Assembly: GCF_043555885.1 (NCBI RefSeq)
Contig: NZ_JBIGHX010000004.1
Coordinates: 372,001-436,000, forward strand
Source: Pelomonas lactea
GTDB lineage: Bacteria; Pseudomonadota; Gammaproteobacteria; Burkholderiales; Burkholderiaceae_C
Direction of reading: 5' to 3'
DNA: 64,000 bases
Below, one piece after another: positions 33,765-43,032 of the stretch. The position numbers and the translations under genes are program-made. The number at the start of each line of letters is the position of its first letter. The stretch's first letter is position 1. Below the pieces are notes generated by a model. It saw nothing but the letters and a program-made list of their open reading frames with translations. It had not been told where the DNA came from and did not search any database.

Positions 33765-34501
33765 GCGCCACCCTCACCGTGGCGCAAGACCGCCCGGCGC
33801 CGCCGCGCCACGTCGCCATCGTCATGGACGGCAACGGCCGCTGGGCCAAGAAGCGCTTCCTGCCGCGCTTCTTCGGCCACAAGGCGGGTGTGGAGTCCGT
33901 CGTCAAGGTCATCCAGGCCTGCATCGCGCGCGACATCGAGCACCTGACCGTCTTCGCGTTCTCCAGCGAGAACTGGAAGCGCCCCGATGACGAGGTCTCC
34001 GGCCTGATGGGGCTGGTGCTGGCTGCCGTGTCGCGCTACCTGAAGAAGCTGGACGGGCTGGGCGTGCGCGTGCGCGTCATCGGCGACCGCGATGCGGTGT
34101 CCGCGAAGCTCCAGCATGCATGGAACGAGGCCGAGCGCATGACGGCCGCCAACACCAAGCTGACGCTCAACGTCGCCTTCAATTACGGCGGCCGCTGGGA
34201 CATCGTGCAGGCCTGCCGCAAGGCCATCGCAGCGGGCGTGCCCGCGGCGGAGATCACCGAAGAGAAGCTGTCCGAGTTCATGGCCCTGGCCCATGCGCCG
34301 GACCCTGACCTCTTCATCCGCACGGGCGGCGAGGTGCGCATCAGCAACTTCATGCTGTGGCAGGTGGCCTATTCGGAATTCGTCTTCTCGGACTGCCTGT
34401 GGCCCGAGTTCGGCGAGCGCGAGCTGGACGCGGCCATCGCCGCCTTCCACGCCCGCGATCGCCGTTTTGGCGGGGTCAAGGACGCCCCTCCCGCCGCCTG
34501 A
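33761..34501 (+). CDS. uppS: Undecaprenyl diphosphate synthase (cis-prenyltransferase)
   Basis: UppS adds isopentenyl units in cis to farnesyl diphosphate to make the C55 lipid carrier for peptidoglycan and O-antigen. The 246-residue product shows HVAIVMDGNGRWAKKR with the catalytic aspartate, FSSENWKRP, NVAFNYGGRWDIVQA, DLFIRTGGEVRISNFMLWQ and YSEFVFSDCLWPEF. The start is an unusual TTG overlapping the frr stop (TTGA), which favours coupling. The next in-frame start would cut into the first strand. Confidence 0.96.
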   Translation: MSATLTVAQDRPAPPRHVAIVMDGNGRWAKKRFLPRFFGHKAGVESVVKVIQACIARDIEHLTVFAFSSENWKRPDDEVSGLMGLVLAAVSRYLKKLDGLGVRVRVIGDRDAVSAKLQHAWNEAERMTAANTKLTLNVAFNYGGRWDIVQACRKAIAAGVPAAEITEEKLSEFMALAHAPDPDLFIRTGGEVRISNFMLWQVAYSEFVFSDCLWPEFGERELDAAIAAFHARDRRFGGVKDAPPAA

Positions 34502-34514
34502 ACCCGAGGGCGCC

Positions 34515-35351
34515 ATGCTCAAGACCCGCGTCATCACCGCCATCGTCCTGCTGGCCGTCCTGCTGCCCGCGCTGTTCGCGGCCTCGCCGTGGTACTTCGC
34601 CGGGCTTACCGTGCTGATGATTGGCGCGGCGGGCTGGGAATGGGCGCGGCTGAACGGACTGCCCGGCACGGGCGCCATCGCGGCCGGCGTGTCCCTGGCG
34701 CTGGCCTGCATCTGGACGCTGCTGATCGGTGGCCTGAACGCGCCGCCGGCCTGGATCTGGTGGCTGGCCACCGGCGTCTGGGTGCTGGGCGGCGCTTACG
34801 CGCTGCGTGCCGGGCCTGCGGGCTGGCCGCGCATCGCGCAGATCGGCCGGCTCGCGCTTGGCGCCGTGCTGCTGTGGGGCGCCTGGCTGGCCATCGTGCA
34901 GGCCAAGGTGCACGGCATCAACTTCATCCTGTCGGTGTTCTGCCTCGTCTGGATGGCCGACATCGCTGCCTACTTCTGCGGCCGTGCGTTCGGCAAGCGC
35001 AAGCTGGCCTTGGCCATCAGCCCCGGGAAGAGCTGGGAAGGCGCCTGGGGCGGCATGGCGGGCGTCCTCCTGCTGGGCTTCGTGTGGGTCCACGTCATCG
35101 ACGTGCGTGTCGCCGTCGACTCGGCCAGCCTCTACACGCTGCTGGTGCAGCGCCACGGCATCGTGTCGCTGCTGGCGCTGGTCTTCCTCGGCGCGATGAG
35201 CGTCGTCGGCGATCTCTTCGAATCCCTCGTCAAGCGTGCCGCTGGCGCCAAGGACAGCAGCAACCTGCTGCCCGGCCACGGCGGCGTGCTGGACCGCATC
35301 GACGCGCTGCTGCCCGTCTTCCCGCTGGCGCTTGCTCTCATCTCGCTATGA
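34515..35351 (+). CDS. cdsA: Phosphatidate cytidylyltransferase (CDP-diglyceride synthase)
   Basis: CdsA makes CDP-diacylglycerol, the precursor of all phospholipids in these bacteria. The 278-residue inner-membrane protein has about eight hydrophobic helices and the C-terminal CDS signature: SLVKRAAGAKDSSNLLPGHG followed by GVLDRIDALLP, with the catalytic aspartates. ATG 34515 is chosen because the first helix follows at once. Upstream frames overlap uppS. The stop overlaps the dxr start (ATGA). Confidence 0.95.
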   Translation: MLKTRVITAIVLLAVLLPALFAASPWYFAGLTVLMIGAAGWEWARLNGLPGTGAIAAGVSLALACIWTLLIGGLNAPPAWIWWLATGVWVLGGAYALRAGPAGWPRIAQIGRLALGAVLLWGAWLAIVQAKVHGINFILSVFCLVWMADIAAYFCGRAFGKRKLALAISPGKSWEGAWGGMAGVLLLGFVWVHVIDVRVAVDSASLYTLLVQRHGIVSLLALVFLGAMSVVGDLFESLVKRAAGAKDSSNLLPGHGGVLDRIDALLPVFPLALALISL

Positions 35352-36532
35352 ATCGTCAACGCGTCTGCGTCCTCGGCTCGACCGGCTCCATCGGCGTCAA
35401 CACGCTGGACGTGCTGGCCCGCCACCCCGAACGCTACGAGGTCGTCGCGCTCAGTGCGATGAGCCGCGTGGACGAACTGCTGCAGCAATGCCTGCAGTGG
35501 CAGCCGCGCTTCGCCGTCATGCCCGAGCGCGACGCCGCGGCCCGGCTGCGTGAGCGCTTGCGCGAGGCCGGCAGCCGCACCGAGGTGCTGGACGGGGCTC
35601 AGGCGCTGTCCGACATCGCCGCCCATCCTGAGGTGGACACCGTCATGGCGGCCATCGTCGGCGCCGCCGGTCTGGCGCCGGCCATTGCGGCGGCGCGTGC
35701 CGGCAAGCGGCTGCTGCTGGCCAACAAGGAAGCCATCGTCGTCGGCGGTGCCCTGTTCATGCAGGCGGTGGAGCAGGGCGGTGCCACGCTGCTGCCCATC
35801 GACAGCGAGCACTCGGCCATCTTCCAGTGCCTGCCGGAAGACCGCGCGACCTGGCAGGACCGCATCGACCACATCGTGCTGACGGCGTCCGGCGGCCCCT
35901 TCCGCAGCCGCGACCCCAAGACGCTGGCCGACGTGACGCCGGACCAGGCCTGCGCCCACCCCAACTGGGTCATGGGCCGCAAGATCTCGGTGGACTCGGC
36001 CACGATGATGAACAAGGCGCTGGAGGTCATCGAGGCGCGCTGGCTGTTCAGCCTTGCGCCCGAGCAGATCAAGGTGCTGATCCACCCGCAGAGCATCATC
36101 CATTCGATGGTCGTTTGCCGCGACCAGTCGGTGCTTGCGCAGCTCGGTACGCCCGACATGCGCGTGCCCATCGCTTACGGCCTGTCCTTCCCCGAACGCA
36201 TCACGTCGGGCGCCAGCCGGCTGGACCTGCTGACCACGCCCAGCCTCACGTTCGAGGAGGCCGACGCCGCGCGCTTCCCCGGCCTGCACCTGTCCTGGCA
36301 GGCGCTGCGTGCGCCCGAGGGCAGCACGACGGTGCTGAACGCGGCCAACGAGGTGGCCGTCGACGCCTTCCTGAACGGCCGCCTGCGCTTTGACCGCATC
36401 CATGCGCTGAACGCCGACTGCCTGGCGGCCGTGGCGCCCAGCGCCGCCGACTGCGCGAGCATCGACGGCCTGCTGGCGCTCGATGCCCGCGTGCGTGACG
36501 TGGCGCAACAGCGGGTGCTCGCATGGACGTGA
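35348..36532 (+). CDS. dxr: 1-deoxy-D-xylulose 5-phosphate reductoisomerase
   Basis: Dxr (IspC) converts DXP to MEP with NADPH. The 394-residue protein shows the NADPH motif CVLGSTGSIGVNTLDVL, LLANKEAIVVGG, PIDSEHSAIFQCL with metal-binding residues, the flexible-loop string PNWVMGRKISVDSATMMNKA, and LLTTPSLTF. It overlaps cdsA by four bases and rseP by 10. Together with ispG, the window carries two MEP-pathway enzymes. Confidence 0.97.
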   Translation: MNRQRVCVLGSTGSIGVNTLDVLARHPERYEVVALSAMSRVDELLQQCLQWQPRFAVMPERDAAARLRERLREAGSRTEVLDGAQALSDIAAHPEVDTVMAAIVGAAGLAPAIAAARAGKRLLLANKEAIVVGGALFMQAVEQGGATLLPIDSEHSAIFQCLPEDRATWQDRIDHIVLTASGGPFRSRDPKTLADVTPDQACAHPNWVMGRKISVDSATMMNKALEVIEARWLFSLAPEQIKVLIHPQSIIHSMVVCRDQSVLAQLGTPDMRVPIAYGLSFPERITSGASRLDLLTTPSLTFEEADAARFPGLHLSWQALRAPEGSTTVLNAANEVAVDAFLNGRLRFDRIHALNADCLAAVAPSAADCASIDGLLALDARVRDVAQQRVLAWT

Positions 36533-37893
36533 TCCAGAAGGCCTTCTGGTTCCTCATCGCCATCGGCATCCTCGTGCCCATCCACGAGTGGGGCCACTAC
36601 CGCGTCGCGAGGGCTTGCGGCGTCAAGGTGCTGCGTTTCTCCGTCGGTTTCGGGCGTGTGCTGTGGAGCCGTGTCGCGCGCAACGGCACCGAGTTCGCGA
36701 TCAGCGCCGTCCCGCTGGGCGGCTATGTGCGCATGCTGGGCATGGGAGACGAGCTTGTCGCGCCACACGAGCGCGAACAGGCCTTCAGGAACCGTCCGCT
36801 GCGCCAGCGCGCCGCCATCATCGCGGCCGGCCCGGTGGCCAACTGGCTGCTGGCCATCGCGCTGTTTGCGGCCGTGGCCTGGCTGGGCAGCGAGCAGCCC
36901 AAGGCCGTGTTGGGCACGCCGCCCGCCGCGTCGCTGGCCGAGCGCGCCGGCGTGCGCGCGGGCGACTCGGTGCACGCCGTCTCGCGCGACGGCCAGCAAT
37001 GGGACGACATCGCCTCGCTGACCGAGCTGCAGGCTGCCGTCAGCCGCGCGCAGGCACTGGGCGAGAGCCTGCACCTGTCCGTCAGCGGCGCCCAGGGCCA
37101 TGGCTCGCGCAGCCTGCGGCTGGAGACCGAGCGGCTGGCCGGCCGCTCGTCTGACGGCAGGCAGTCCAGTGCCATCGGCCTGGCGCCACTGGCCGAACCG
37201 CTGATCCGCCAGGTGGTGGCCGGGGGCGCCGGTGATGCCGCAGGGCTGCAGGCGGGCGACCGCGTGTTGTCCATCGACGGCCAGCCCGTGCCCGACGCGG
37301 GCTACCTGATTGATGCCGTCCGCCGCGCCCACGACGGCGAGCGGCCGCGCGCGATGAGCTGGCGCGTCGAGCGCGCCGGGCGCGTCGTCGAACTGACCCC
37401 CACGCCGCGCCTCGTCGACGAGGGCGGGCGACGCATCGCGCGCCTGGAGATCGGTGTCGGCACGCCGCCGGAAACGGTGTCCGTCAGCTATGGGCCGGTG
37501 GACGGCCTGATGCGCGGCGTCCAGCAGAGCTGGGACATGGCCGCCACGACGGTGAAACTCATCGGCCGCATCCTGGTGGGTGAAGCGTCGGTAAAGAACT
37601 TCAGCGGCCCGCTGACCATTGCAGACTACGCGGGCCAGTCGGCGCATGCGGGGCTGTCGCCGTTCCTGAACTTCCTCGCGGTGATTTCGATGAGCCTGGC
37701 CGTGCTGAACCTGCTGCCGCTGCCGATGCTCGATGGCGGACACCTCATGTATTATCTTTTCGAGGGCTTGAGCGGCCGTCCCGTCTCCGACTGGTGGCAG
37801 CAGAAACTCCAAACGGCTGGCTTCCTGATCCTGATGCTGATGCTGGCCCTGGCCCTTTCCAACGACGTCGGCCGCTACGCGGGCTGGCACTGA
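36523..37893 (+). CDS. rseP: Site-2 intramembrane zinc protease RseP
   Basis: RseP cleaves membrane-embedded substrates such as anti-sigma factor RseA and releases the envelope stress response. The 456-residue protein has its zinc motif HEWGH at residues 21-25 in the first membrane helix, two periplasmic PDZ-like domains (one containing AERAGVRAGDSVHAVS, the other AAGLQAGDRVLSIDGQPV), and the second catalytic motif NLLPLPMLDGGHLMYY in a late helix. The neighbours bamA and skp are typical sigma-E-type targets. Confidence 0.96.
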   Translation: MDVIQKAFWFLIAIGILVPIHEWGHYRVARACGVKVLRFSVGFGRVLWSRVARNGTEFAISAVPLGGYVRMLGMGDELVAPHEREQAFRNRPLRQRAAIIAAGPVANWLLAIALFAAVAWLGSEQPKAVLGTPPAASLAERAGVRAGDSVHAVSRDGQQWDDIASLTELQAAVSRAQALGESLHLSVSGAQGHGSRSLRLETERLAGRSSDGRQSSAIGLAPLAEPLIRQVVAGGAGDAAGLQAGDRVLSIDGQPVPDAGYLIDAVRRAHDGERPRAMSWRVERAGRVVELTPTPRLVDEGGRRIARLEIGVGTPPETVSVSYGPVDGLMRGVQQSWDMAATTVKLIGRILVGEASVKNFSGPLTIADYAGQSAHAGLSPFLNFLAVISMSLAVLNLLPLPMLDGGHLMYYLFEGLSGRPVSDWWQQKLQTAGFLILMLMLALALSNDVGRYAGWH

Positions 37894-37908
37894 AACTCCC
37901 GGTTCCCC

Positions 37909-40221
37909 ATGTCCTTTTCTTTCAGTTCGGGAGCGTCTCTGCGCCCCTCAGTCGTGGCTTTGGCTCTCGTGGGGACGTTCCAGTCAGGGCTGGCCTGGGC
38001 CGTTGATCCGTTCGTGCTCAAGGACATCCGCGTCGAGGGCCTGCAGCGTACCGACCCCGGCACGGTCTTCGCGTCGCTGCCCTTCCGCATCGGCGACACT
38101 TACAACGACGAAAAGGGCGCCGCAGCGCTGCGCGCGCTGTTCGCCACGGGCCTGTTCAAGGACGTGCGCATCAGCATCGAGGGTGACGCCGTCGTCGTCA
38201 TCATCGACGAGCGCCCCATCATCGCCAACGTCAACTTCGTCGGCCTGAAGGAGTTCGACACCGAGGCGCTGTCCAAGTCGCTGAAGGACGTCGGCATCGG
38301 CGAGGGCAAGCCCTTTGACCGCGCGCTGGCCGACCGCGCCGAACAGGAACTCAAGCGCCAGTACCTGACGCGCAGCCTGTACGGCGCCGAGGTGACGACG
38401 ACCATCACGCCCATCGAACGCAACCGCGTCAACGTCAGCTTCAACGTGACCGAGGGCGAGCCGGCGAAGATCGCCGAGATCCGCATCCTGGGCACCAAGG
38501 TGTTCTCCGAGAGCACGCTCATGGGGCTGCTTGAGCAGACGACGTCCGGCTGGCTGACGTGGTACACCAAGACCGACCGCTACTCGCGCGCCAAGCTGAA
38601 CGCGGACTTGGAAACCATCCGCAGCTACTACCTGAACCGCGGCTATCTGGAAGTGGCGGTCACGTCCACGCAGGTCACGATCTCGCCGGACAAGCAAAGC
38701 ATCAGCATCGCCATCACCATCAGCGAGGGCCAGCCCTACACGGTGACCGGCGTGAAGCTGGAGGGCGATTTCCTCGGCCGCGAGGAAGACTTCAAGCACC
38801 TGGTCATGCTCAAGCCGGGTCAGGCCTACCAGGGCGAGGCGGTCGCGCAGACGACGCGCGCGTTCAGCGATCTGTACGGTACGTACGGCTACGCCTTCGC
38901 CCGCGTCGACAGTCGCCCCGAGATCGACCGCGCCACCGGCCAGGTGGTCGTCACGTTCGTCGGCGAGCCGCAGCGCCGGGTCTACGTGCGCAAGGTCGTC
39001 ATCTCCGGCAACTCGCGCACGCGTGACGAGGTCATCCGCCGCGAGTTCCGGCAGTTCGAGTCGGCCTGGTACGACGGCCAGAAGATCAAGGCGTCGCGTG
39101 ACCGCGTCGAGCGGCTGGGCTACTTCAAGGACAAGGAAGTCAGCATCGATACCCAGGAGGTGCCGGGCGCTCAGGACCAGGTGGATGTCATCCTCACCGT
39201 CGTCGAGCGCCCCACCGGTGCCATCACGGTGGGTGCCGGCTACTCCAGCCAGACCAAGCTGTCCTTCACCGGATCCATCCGCCAGGACAACGTGTTCGGC
39301 TCGGGCAACTACCTGGGCATCGACGTCGCCACGGCGCGCACGGGCCGCCAGTTGCAGATCAGCACGGTGGACCCGTACTTCACGGTGGACGGCGTGTCGC
39401 GCGCGCTGGATGTGTTCTACCGCACCACCAAGCCCATCAACACGCTGGGCGAGGAGTACGAGTACGTCACCAAGGGCGGCTCGGTGCGCTTCGGCGTGCC
39501 GTTCTCCGAGCTGGACACGGTGTTCTTCGGCATCGGCTACGAGCAGACGGACATCACGACGGCGCGCGGTCTGCCGCAAAGCTACTTCGACTACGTGAAC
39601 CGCTTCGGCACCCGCAGCAACTCCATCCCGCTGACCATCGGCTGGCAGCGCGACAGCCGCGACAGCGTCATCACGCCGATGAAGGGGCGCTATCAGCGCG
39701 TCAACTTCGAGCTGAGCGCGGTGGGCGATGTGCGCTTCGCGCGCCTGAACCTGCAGCACCAGGAGTACTACGAGATCACCAACAAGATCACGTTGGGCGT
39801 CAACAGCGAGCTGGGCTGGGGTGAAGGCCTGGGCGGCAAGTCCTATCCGATCTTCAAGAACTTCTACGGCGGGGGGCTCGGCTCCGTGCGGGTGTTCGAG
39901 GCCGGCACGCTGGGCCCCGTGGACCCCACCGGTTCCTACAGCGGCGGCAACCGTCGCTTCAACCTGAACGCCGAGCTGTACCTGCCGGTGCCGGGCAGCG
40001 GCAACGACAAGAGCTTCCGCATCTTCATGTTCGCGGACGCGGGTAACGTGTGGGGCGAGCACGAGAAGCTCAAGTTCGACAGCGTGCGCGCCTCGGCCGG
40101 TATCGGCCTGTCGTGGATCTCGCCGATGGGCCCGCTGCGGCTCAGCTATGGCAAACCTATCCGCAAGCAACGCACGGATAGAATCGAAAAATTCCAATTC
40201 CAGATCGGGACTGCATTCTGA
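37909..40221 (+). CDS. bamA: BamA, outer membrane beta-barrel assembly protein
   Basis: BamA is the essential core of the BAM complex and inserts beta-barrel proteins into the outer membrane. The 770-residue precursor has a signal peptide ending near AWA, five POTRA domains (about residues 30-430; the first opens FVLKDIRVEGLQRTDPGTVF), and a 16-strand barrel with the conserved lid-loop segment containing SVRVFEAGTLGP. The chain ends in FQFQIGTAF with a terminal Phe, the outer-membrane targeting signature. It overlaps skp by one base. Confidence 0.97.
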   Translation: MSFSFSSGASLRPSVVALALVGTFQSGLAWAVDPFVLKDIRVEGLQRTDPGTVFASLPFRIGDTYNDEKGAAALRALFATGLFKDVRISIEGDAVVVIIDERPIIANVNFVGLKEFDTEALSKSLKDVGIGEGKPFDRALADRAEQELKRQYLTRSLYGAEVTTTITPIERNRVNVSFNVTEGEPAKIAEIRILGTKVFSESTLMGLLEQTTSGWLTWYTKTDRYSRAKLNADLETIRSYYLNRGYLEVAVTSTQVTISPDKQSISIAITISEGQPYTVTGVKLEGDFLGREEDFKHLVMLKPGQAYQGEAVAQTTRAFSDLYGTYGYAFARVDSRPEIDRATGQVVVTFVGEPQRRVYVRKVVISGNSRTRDEVIRREFRQFESAWYDGQKIKASRDRVERLGYFKDKEVSIDTQEVPGAQDQVDVILTVVERPTGAITVGAGYSSQTKLSFTGSIRQDNVFGSGNYLGIDVATARTGRQLQISTVDPYFTVDGVSRALDVFYRTTKPINTLGEEYEYVTKGGSVRFGVPFSELDTVFFGIGYEQTDITTARGLPQSYFDYVNRFGTRSNSIPLTIGWQRDSRDSVITPMKGRYQRVNFELSAVGDVRFARLNLQHQEYYEITNKITLGVNSELGWGEGLGGKSYPIFKNFYGGGLGSVRVFEAGTLGPVDPTGSYSGGNRRFNLNAELYLPVPGSGNDKSFRIFMFADAGNVWGEHEKLKFDSVRASAGIGLSWISPMGPLRLSYGKPIRKQRTDRIEKFQFQIGTAF

Positions 40222-40730
40222 TGATGAGCAAGCTCTTGCAATCGGTGGCTCTGGCCGCGTCGATGATGGTGGCCGCCTCGGCCGTGCAAGCCCAGGAACT
40301 GAAGATCGGCTACGTCAACAGCGAGCGCGTGCTGCGCGAAGCCAACCTGGCCAAGGCCGCCCAGATCAAGCTGGAAACGGAATTCGGCAAGCGCGAGAAA
40401 GACCTGCGCGATCTGGAAAACAAGCTGCGCGGCGCCGCCGAGAAGCTTGAGAAGGATGCGCCCACGCTGTCTGAAGCCGAGCGCAACCGCCGTCAGCGTG
40501 ACGTCGTCGAGCAGGAGCGCGATCTGCAGCGCAAGCGTCGCGAATGGCAGGAAGACCTGACGCAGCGCAAGAACGAGGAGCTGTCCGTGGTGGTCGACAA
40601 GGCCAACAAGGTCATCAAGCAGATCTTCGACGCCGAGAAGTACGACCTGATTCTGCAGGACGCCATCCACTTCAGCGCGCGTGTCGACATCACCAAGAAG
40701 GTGATCGATGCGCTGAACGCACAGAAGTAA
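40221..40730 (+). CDS. skp: Periplasmic chaperone Skp (OmpH)
   Basis: Skp is a trimeric periplasmic chaperone that holds unfolded outer-membrane proteins on their way to BAM. The 169-residue precursor has a signal peptide cleaved near VQA-QE, an ELKIGYVNSERVL strand, and then a long charged helical region forming the jellyfish tentacles (KLEKDAPTLSEAERNRRQRD). A second ATG one codon later is equally possible as start. Position between bamA and lpxD is universal in this cluster. Confidence 0.95.
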   Translation: MMSKLLQSVALAASMMVAASAVQAQELKIGYVNSERVLREANLAKAAQIKLETEFGKREKDLRDLENKLRGAAEKLEKDAPTLSEAERNRRQRDVVEQERDLQRKRREWQEDLTQRKNEELSVVVDKANKVIKQIFDAEKYDLILQDAIHFSARVDITKKVIDALNAQK

Positions 40731-40742
40731 GCCGGGGCCGCC

Positions 40743-41771
40743 GTGAGCTCGACACCCGTCGTGCTCTCCGACCTGATCGCCGCCTTGGGCGGCGATTTGC
40801 TTGGTGGGTCCGATATCCGCATCGCGCGCATTGCACCGCTGGATGAGGCCGATGCCCACAGCATCAGCTTCCTGGCCAATCCGCGCTACCAGTCCCAGCT
40901 GACGACGACGGCGGCCGCCTGCGTCATCGTGTCGCCGGCGATGGCCGAGGCCGCGGCCGCCCGCGGCGCGGCCATCGTCACGCCCGACCCCTACCTGTAC
41001 TTCGCGCGGCTGACGCAGTGGTGGGCCGCCCGCACGCGCCCCGCCGTGCAGGCCGGCGTGCATGCCAGCGCCGTCGTGTCGCCTGATGCGATGTTGGGCG
41101 AGGGCGTTGAAGTCGGCCCGCTGGCCGTCATCGAGGCCGGTGCGGTCATCGGCGCTGGCGCGCGCATCGGCGCGCATTGCGTCATCGAGCGCAACGCCAG
41201 GGTGGGTGAGGGCACGCGGCTGGCGCCGCGCGTCGTGCTGGGCCATGGCTGCCGCATCGGCGCGCGCGGCATCGTGCACAGTGGCGTGGTCATCGGCGCG
41301 GACGGCTTCGGCTTCGCGCCCTCGAAGCAGGGCTTCGTGAAGATCGAGCAACTGGGCCATGTAGTGATCGGTGATGACGTCGAGATCGGCGCCAATACCT
41401 GCGTCGACCGCGGCGCGTTGGCCGACACGGTCATCGAGGATGGCGTGAAGCTGGACAACCTGATCCAGATTGCGCACAACGTCCGCATCGGGCGCAACAC
41501 GGCCATGGCCGGTTGCGGCGCCATCGCGGGTTCGACGACCATCGGTGCGAACTGCACCATTGGTGGTGCGGCCAACATCATCGGCCACCTGACCATCGTG
41601 GACGGCGTGCACATCACGGCCTGCACGCTGGTGACGCGGGACATCGCGCAGCCGGGCGCGTACAGCGGCGCCTATCCCTTCGAAGAAAACTCGAGCTGGC
41701 AGAAGAACGCGGCGACGCTGCGCCAGCTCCACACCCTGAGAGAGCGTGTGCGCGCGCTGGAAAAGAAATGA
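40743..41771 (+). CDS. lpxD: UDP-3-O-(3-hydroxyacyl)glucosamine N-acyltransferase LpxD
   Basis: LpxD adds the second 3-hydroxyacyl chain in lipid A synthesis. The 342-residue protein has a uridine-binding N-terminal domain, a left-handed beta helix of hexapeptide repeats (for example IGARGIVHSGVVIGADGFGF), and a C-terminal helix. The catalytic histidine is in IQIAHNVRIG at H245. The start is GTG at 40743. Its stop overlaps the fabZ start. Confidence 0.96.
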   Translation: MSSTPVVLSDLIAALGGDLLGGSDIRIARIAPLDEADAHSISFLANPRYQSQLTTTAAACVIVSPAMAEAAAARGAAIVTPDPYLYFARLTQWWAARTRPAVQAGVHASAVVSPDAMLGEGVEVGPLAVIEAGAVIGAGARIGAHCVIERNARVGEGTRLAPRVVLGHGCRIGARGIVHSGVVIGADGFGFAPSKQGFVKIEQLGHVVIGDDVEIGANTCVDRGALADTVIEDGVKLDNLIQIAHNVRIGRNTAMAGCGAIAGSTTIGANCTIGGAANIIGHLTIVDGVHITACTLVTRDIAQPGAYSGAYPFEENSSWQKNAATLRQLHTLRERVRALEKK

Positions 41772-42229
41772 CGACCGAGACGATCACGATGGACATCCAC
41801 GAAATCCTGACGCGCCTGCCGCACCGCTACCCCATCCTGCTGGTGGACCGTGTCGTCGAGCTGGTCAAGGGTGAGCGCATCCGCGCAATCAAGAACGTCT
41901 CCATCAACGAACCCTTCTTCCTCGGCCACTTCCCGCACCGGCCCGTGATGCCGGGCGTGCTGATCCTTGAAGCCATGGCCCAGGCCGCGACGCTGCTGGC
42001 GCTGCGCAGCATGGACATGGTGCTGGACGACAAGTCGGTGGTGTACTTCGCCGGCATCGACGGCGCCCGCTTCAAGCGCCCGGTCGAGCCGGGCGACCAG
42101 CTCATGCTGGAGGTGACGCTGGGCCGGGCCAAGGCCGGCATCTACAAGTTCAGCGCCCGTGCGCTGGTGGGCGACCAGCTCGCGGCCGAGGCCGAGCTGA
42201 TGTGCACCATGCGGCGCTTGGAAGCCTGA
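41768..42229 (+). CDS. fabZ: 3-hydroxyacyl-[ACP] dehydratase FabZ
   Basis: FabZ dehydrates 3-hydroxyacyl-ACP in fatty acid elongation and competes with LpxA for 3-hydroxyacyl-ACP. The 153-residue hot-dog protein has PHRYPILLVDRV, the catalytic-histidine motif FFLGHFPHRPVMPGVL, and the catalytic Glu in LILEAMAQAA. ATG 41768 overlaps the lpxD stop. An ATG seven codons later (MDIHEIL) is the other possible start and matches many homologues. Confidence 0.95.
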   Translation: MTTETITMDIHEILTRLPHRYPILLVDRVVELVKGERIRAIKNVSINEPFFLGHFPHRPVMPGVLILEAMAQAATLLALRSMDMVLDDKSVVYFAGIDGARFKRPVEPGDQLMLEVTLGRAKAGIYKFSARALVGDQLAAEAELMCTMRRLEA

Positions 42230-42240
42230 GGGCGCGCGCG

Positions 42241-43029
42241 ATGGCCATCCACCCCACCGCCATCGTCGACCCCGGCGCGCAGCTGGACAGCAGCGTCGAG
42301 GTCGGCGCCTACACGCTGATCGGCCCGCACGTGAAGATCGCGGCCGGCACCAAGGTCGGCCCGCACTGCGTCATCGAAGGCCACACGAGCATCGGGCGCG
42401 ACAACACTTTCTTCCAGTTCGGCTCCATCGGTGCCGCCAACCAGGACAAGAAGTACGCGGGCGAGCCCACGACGCTGGTCATCGGTGACCGCAACACCAT
42501 CCGCGAGTTCTGCACGCTGAACGTCGGCACGGTCCAGGACCGCGGCGAGACGACGCTGGGCAACGACAACTGGATCATGGCGTACTGCCACCTGGCGCAT
42601 GACGTCGTCATCGGCAACGAGTGCGTGCTGGCCAACAACGCGACGCTGGCCGGCCATGTGCACGTGGGCAACCACGTCACCATCGGTGGCCTGACCGGCA
42701 TCCTGCAGCGCATGCGCATCGGCGACCACGCGATGATCGGCTTCCAGGCGCACGTCGCGCAGGACGTGCCGCCGTTCATGACGGTGGACGGCAACCCGCT
42801 GGCCGCGCGGGCGGTCAATGTCGTGGGCCTGAAGCGCCGCGACTTCAGCGCCGAGCGTATCGGCGTCATCCGCCAGATCTACAAGCTGCTCTACCGCAGT
42901 GGCCACACGCTGGACGAGGCCAAGGCCGCCATCGAGGCGCTGCGCGGCACGGACGGCGGTGTTGCGGATGGCGACATCGACAACATGCTGACCTTCCTCG
43001 CCGCGTCCACCCGCGGCATTGTTCGGTAA
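42241..43029 (+). CDS. lpxA: UDP-N-acetylglucosamine O-acyltransferase LpxA
   Basis: LpxA transfers a 3-hydroxyacyl chain to UDP-GlcNAc, the first step of lipid A synthesis. The 262-residue protein is a left-handed beta helix from residue 1 with a C-terminal helical domain. H117 and H120 in CHLAHDVVIG match E. coli H122 and the catalytic H125. With the same offset, F168 falls at the acyl-chain ruler position (Gly173 in E. coli, Met169 in P. aeruginosa), which suggests a short chain such as C10. ATG 42241 directly precedes IHPTAIVDPGA. Confidence 0.96.
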   Translation: MAIHPTAIVDPGAQLDSSVEVGAYTLIGPHVKIAAGTKVGPHCVIEGHTSIGRDNTFFQFGSIGAANQDKKYAGEPTTLVIGDRNTIREFCTLNVGTVQDRGETTLGNDNWIMAYCHLAHDVVIGNECVLANNATLAGHVHVGNHVTIGGLTGILQRMRIGDHAMIGFQAHVAQDVPPFMTVDGNPLAARAVNVVGLKRRDFSAERIGVIRQIYKLLYRSGHTLDEAKAAIEALRGTDGGVADGDIDNMLTFLAASTRGIVR

Positions 43030-43032
43030 CTG

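Noticed and set aside
37984..40197. 737-codon open frame on the minus strand across bamA
   Set aside because: It lies wholly antisense to a full-length bamA and has the same shadow composition as other antisense frames here.
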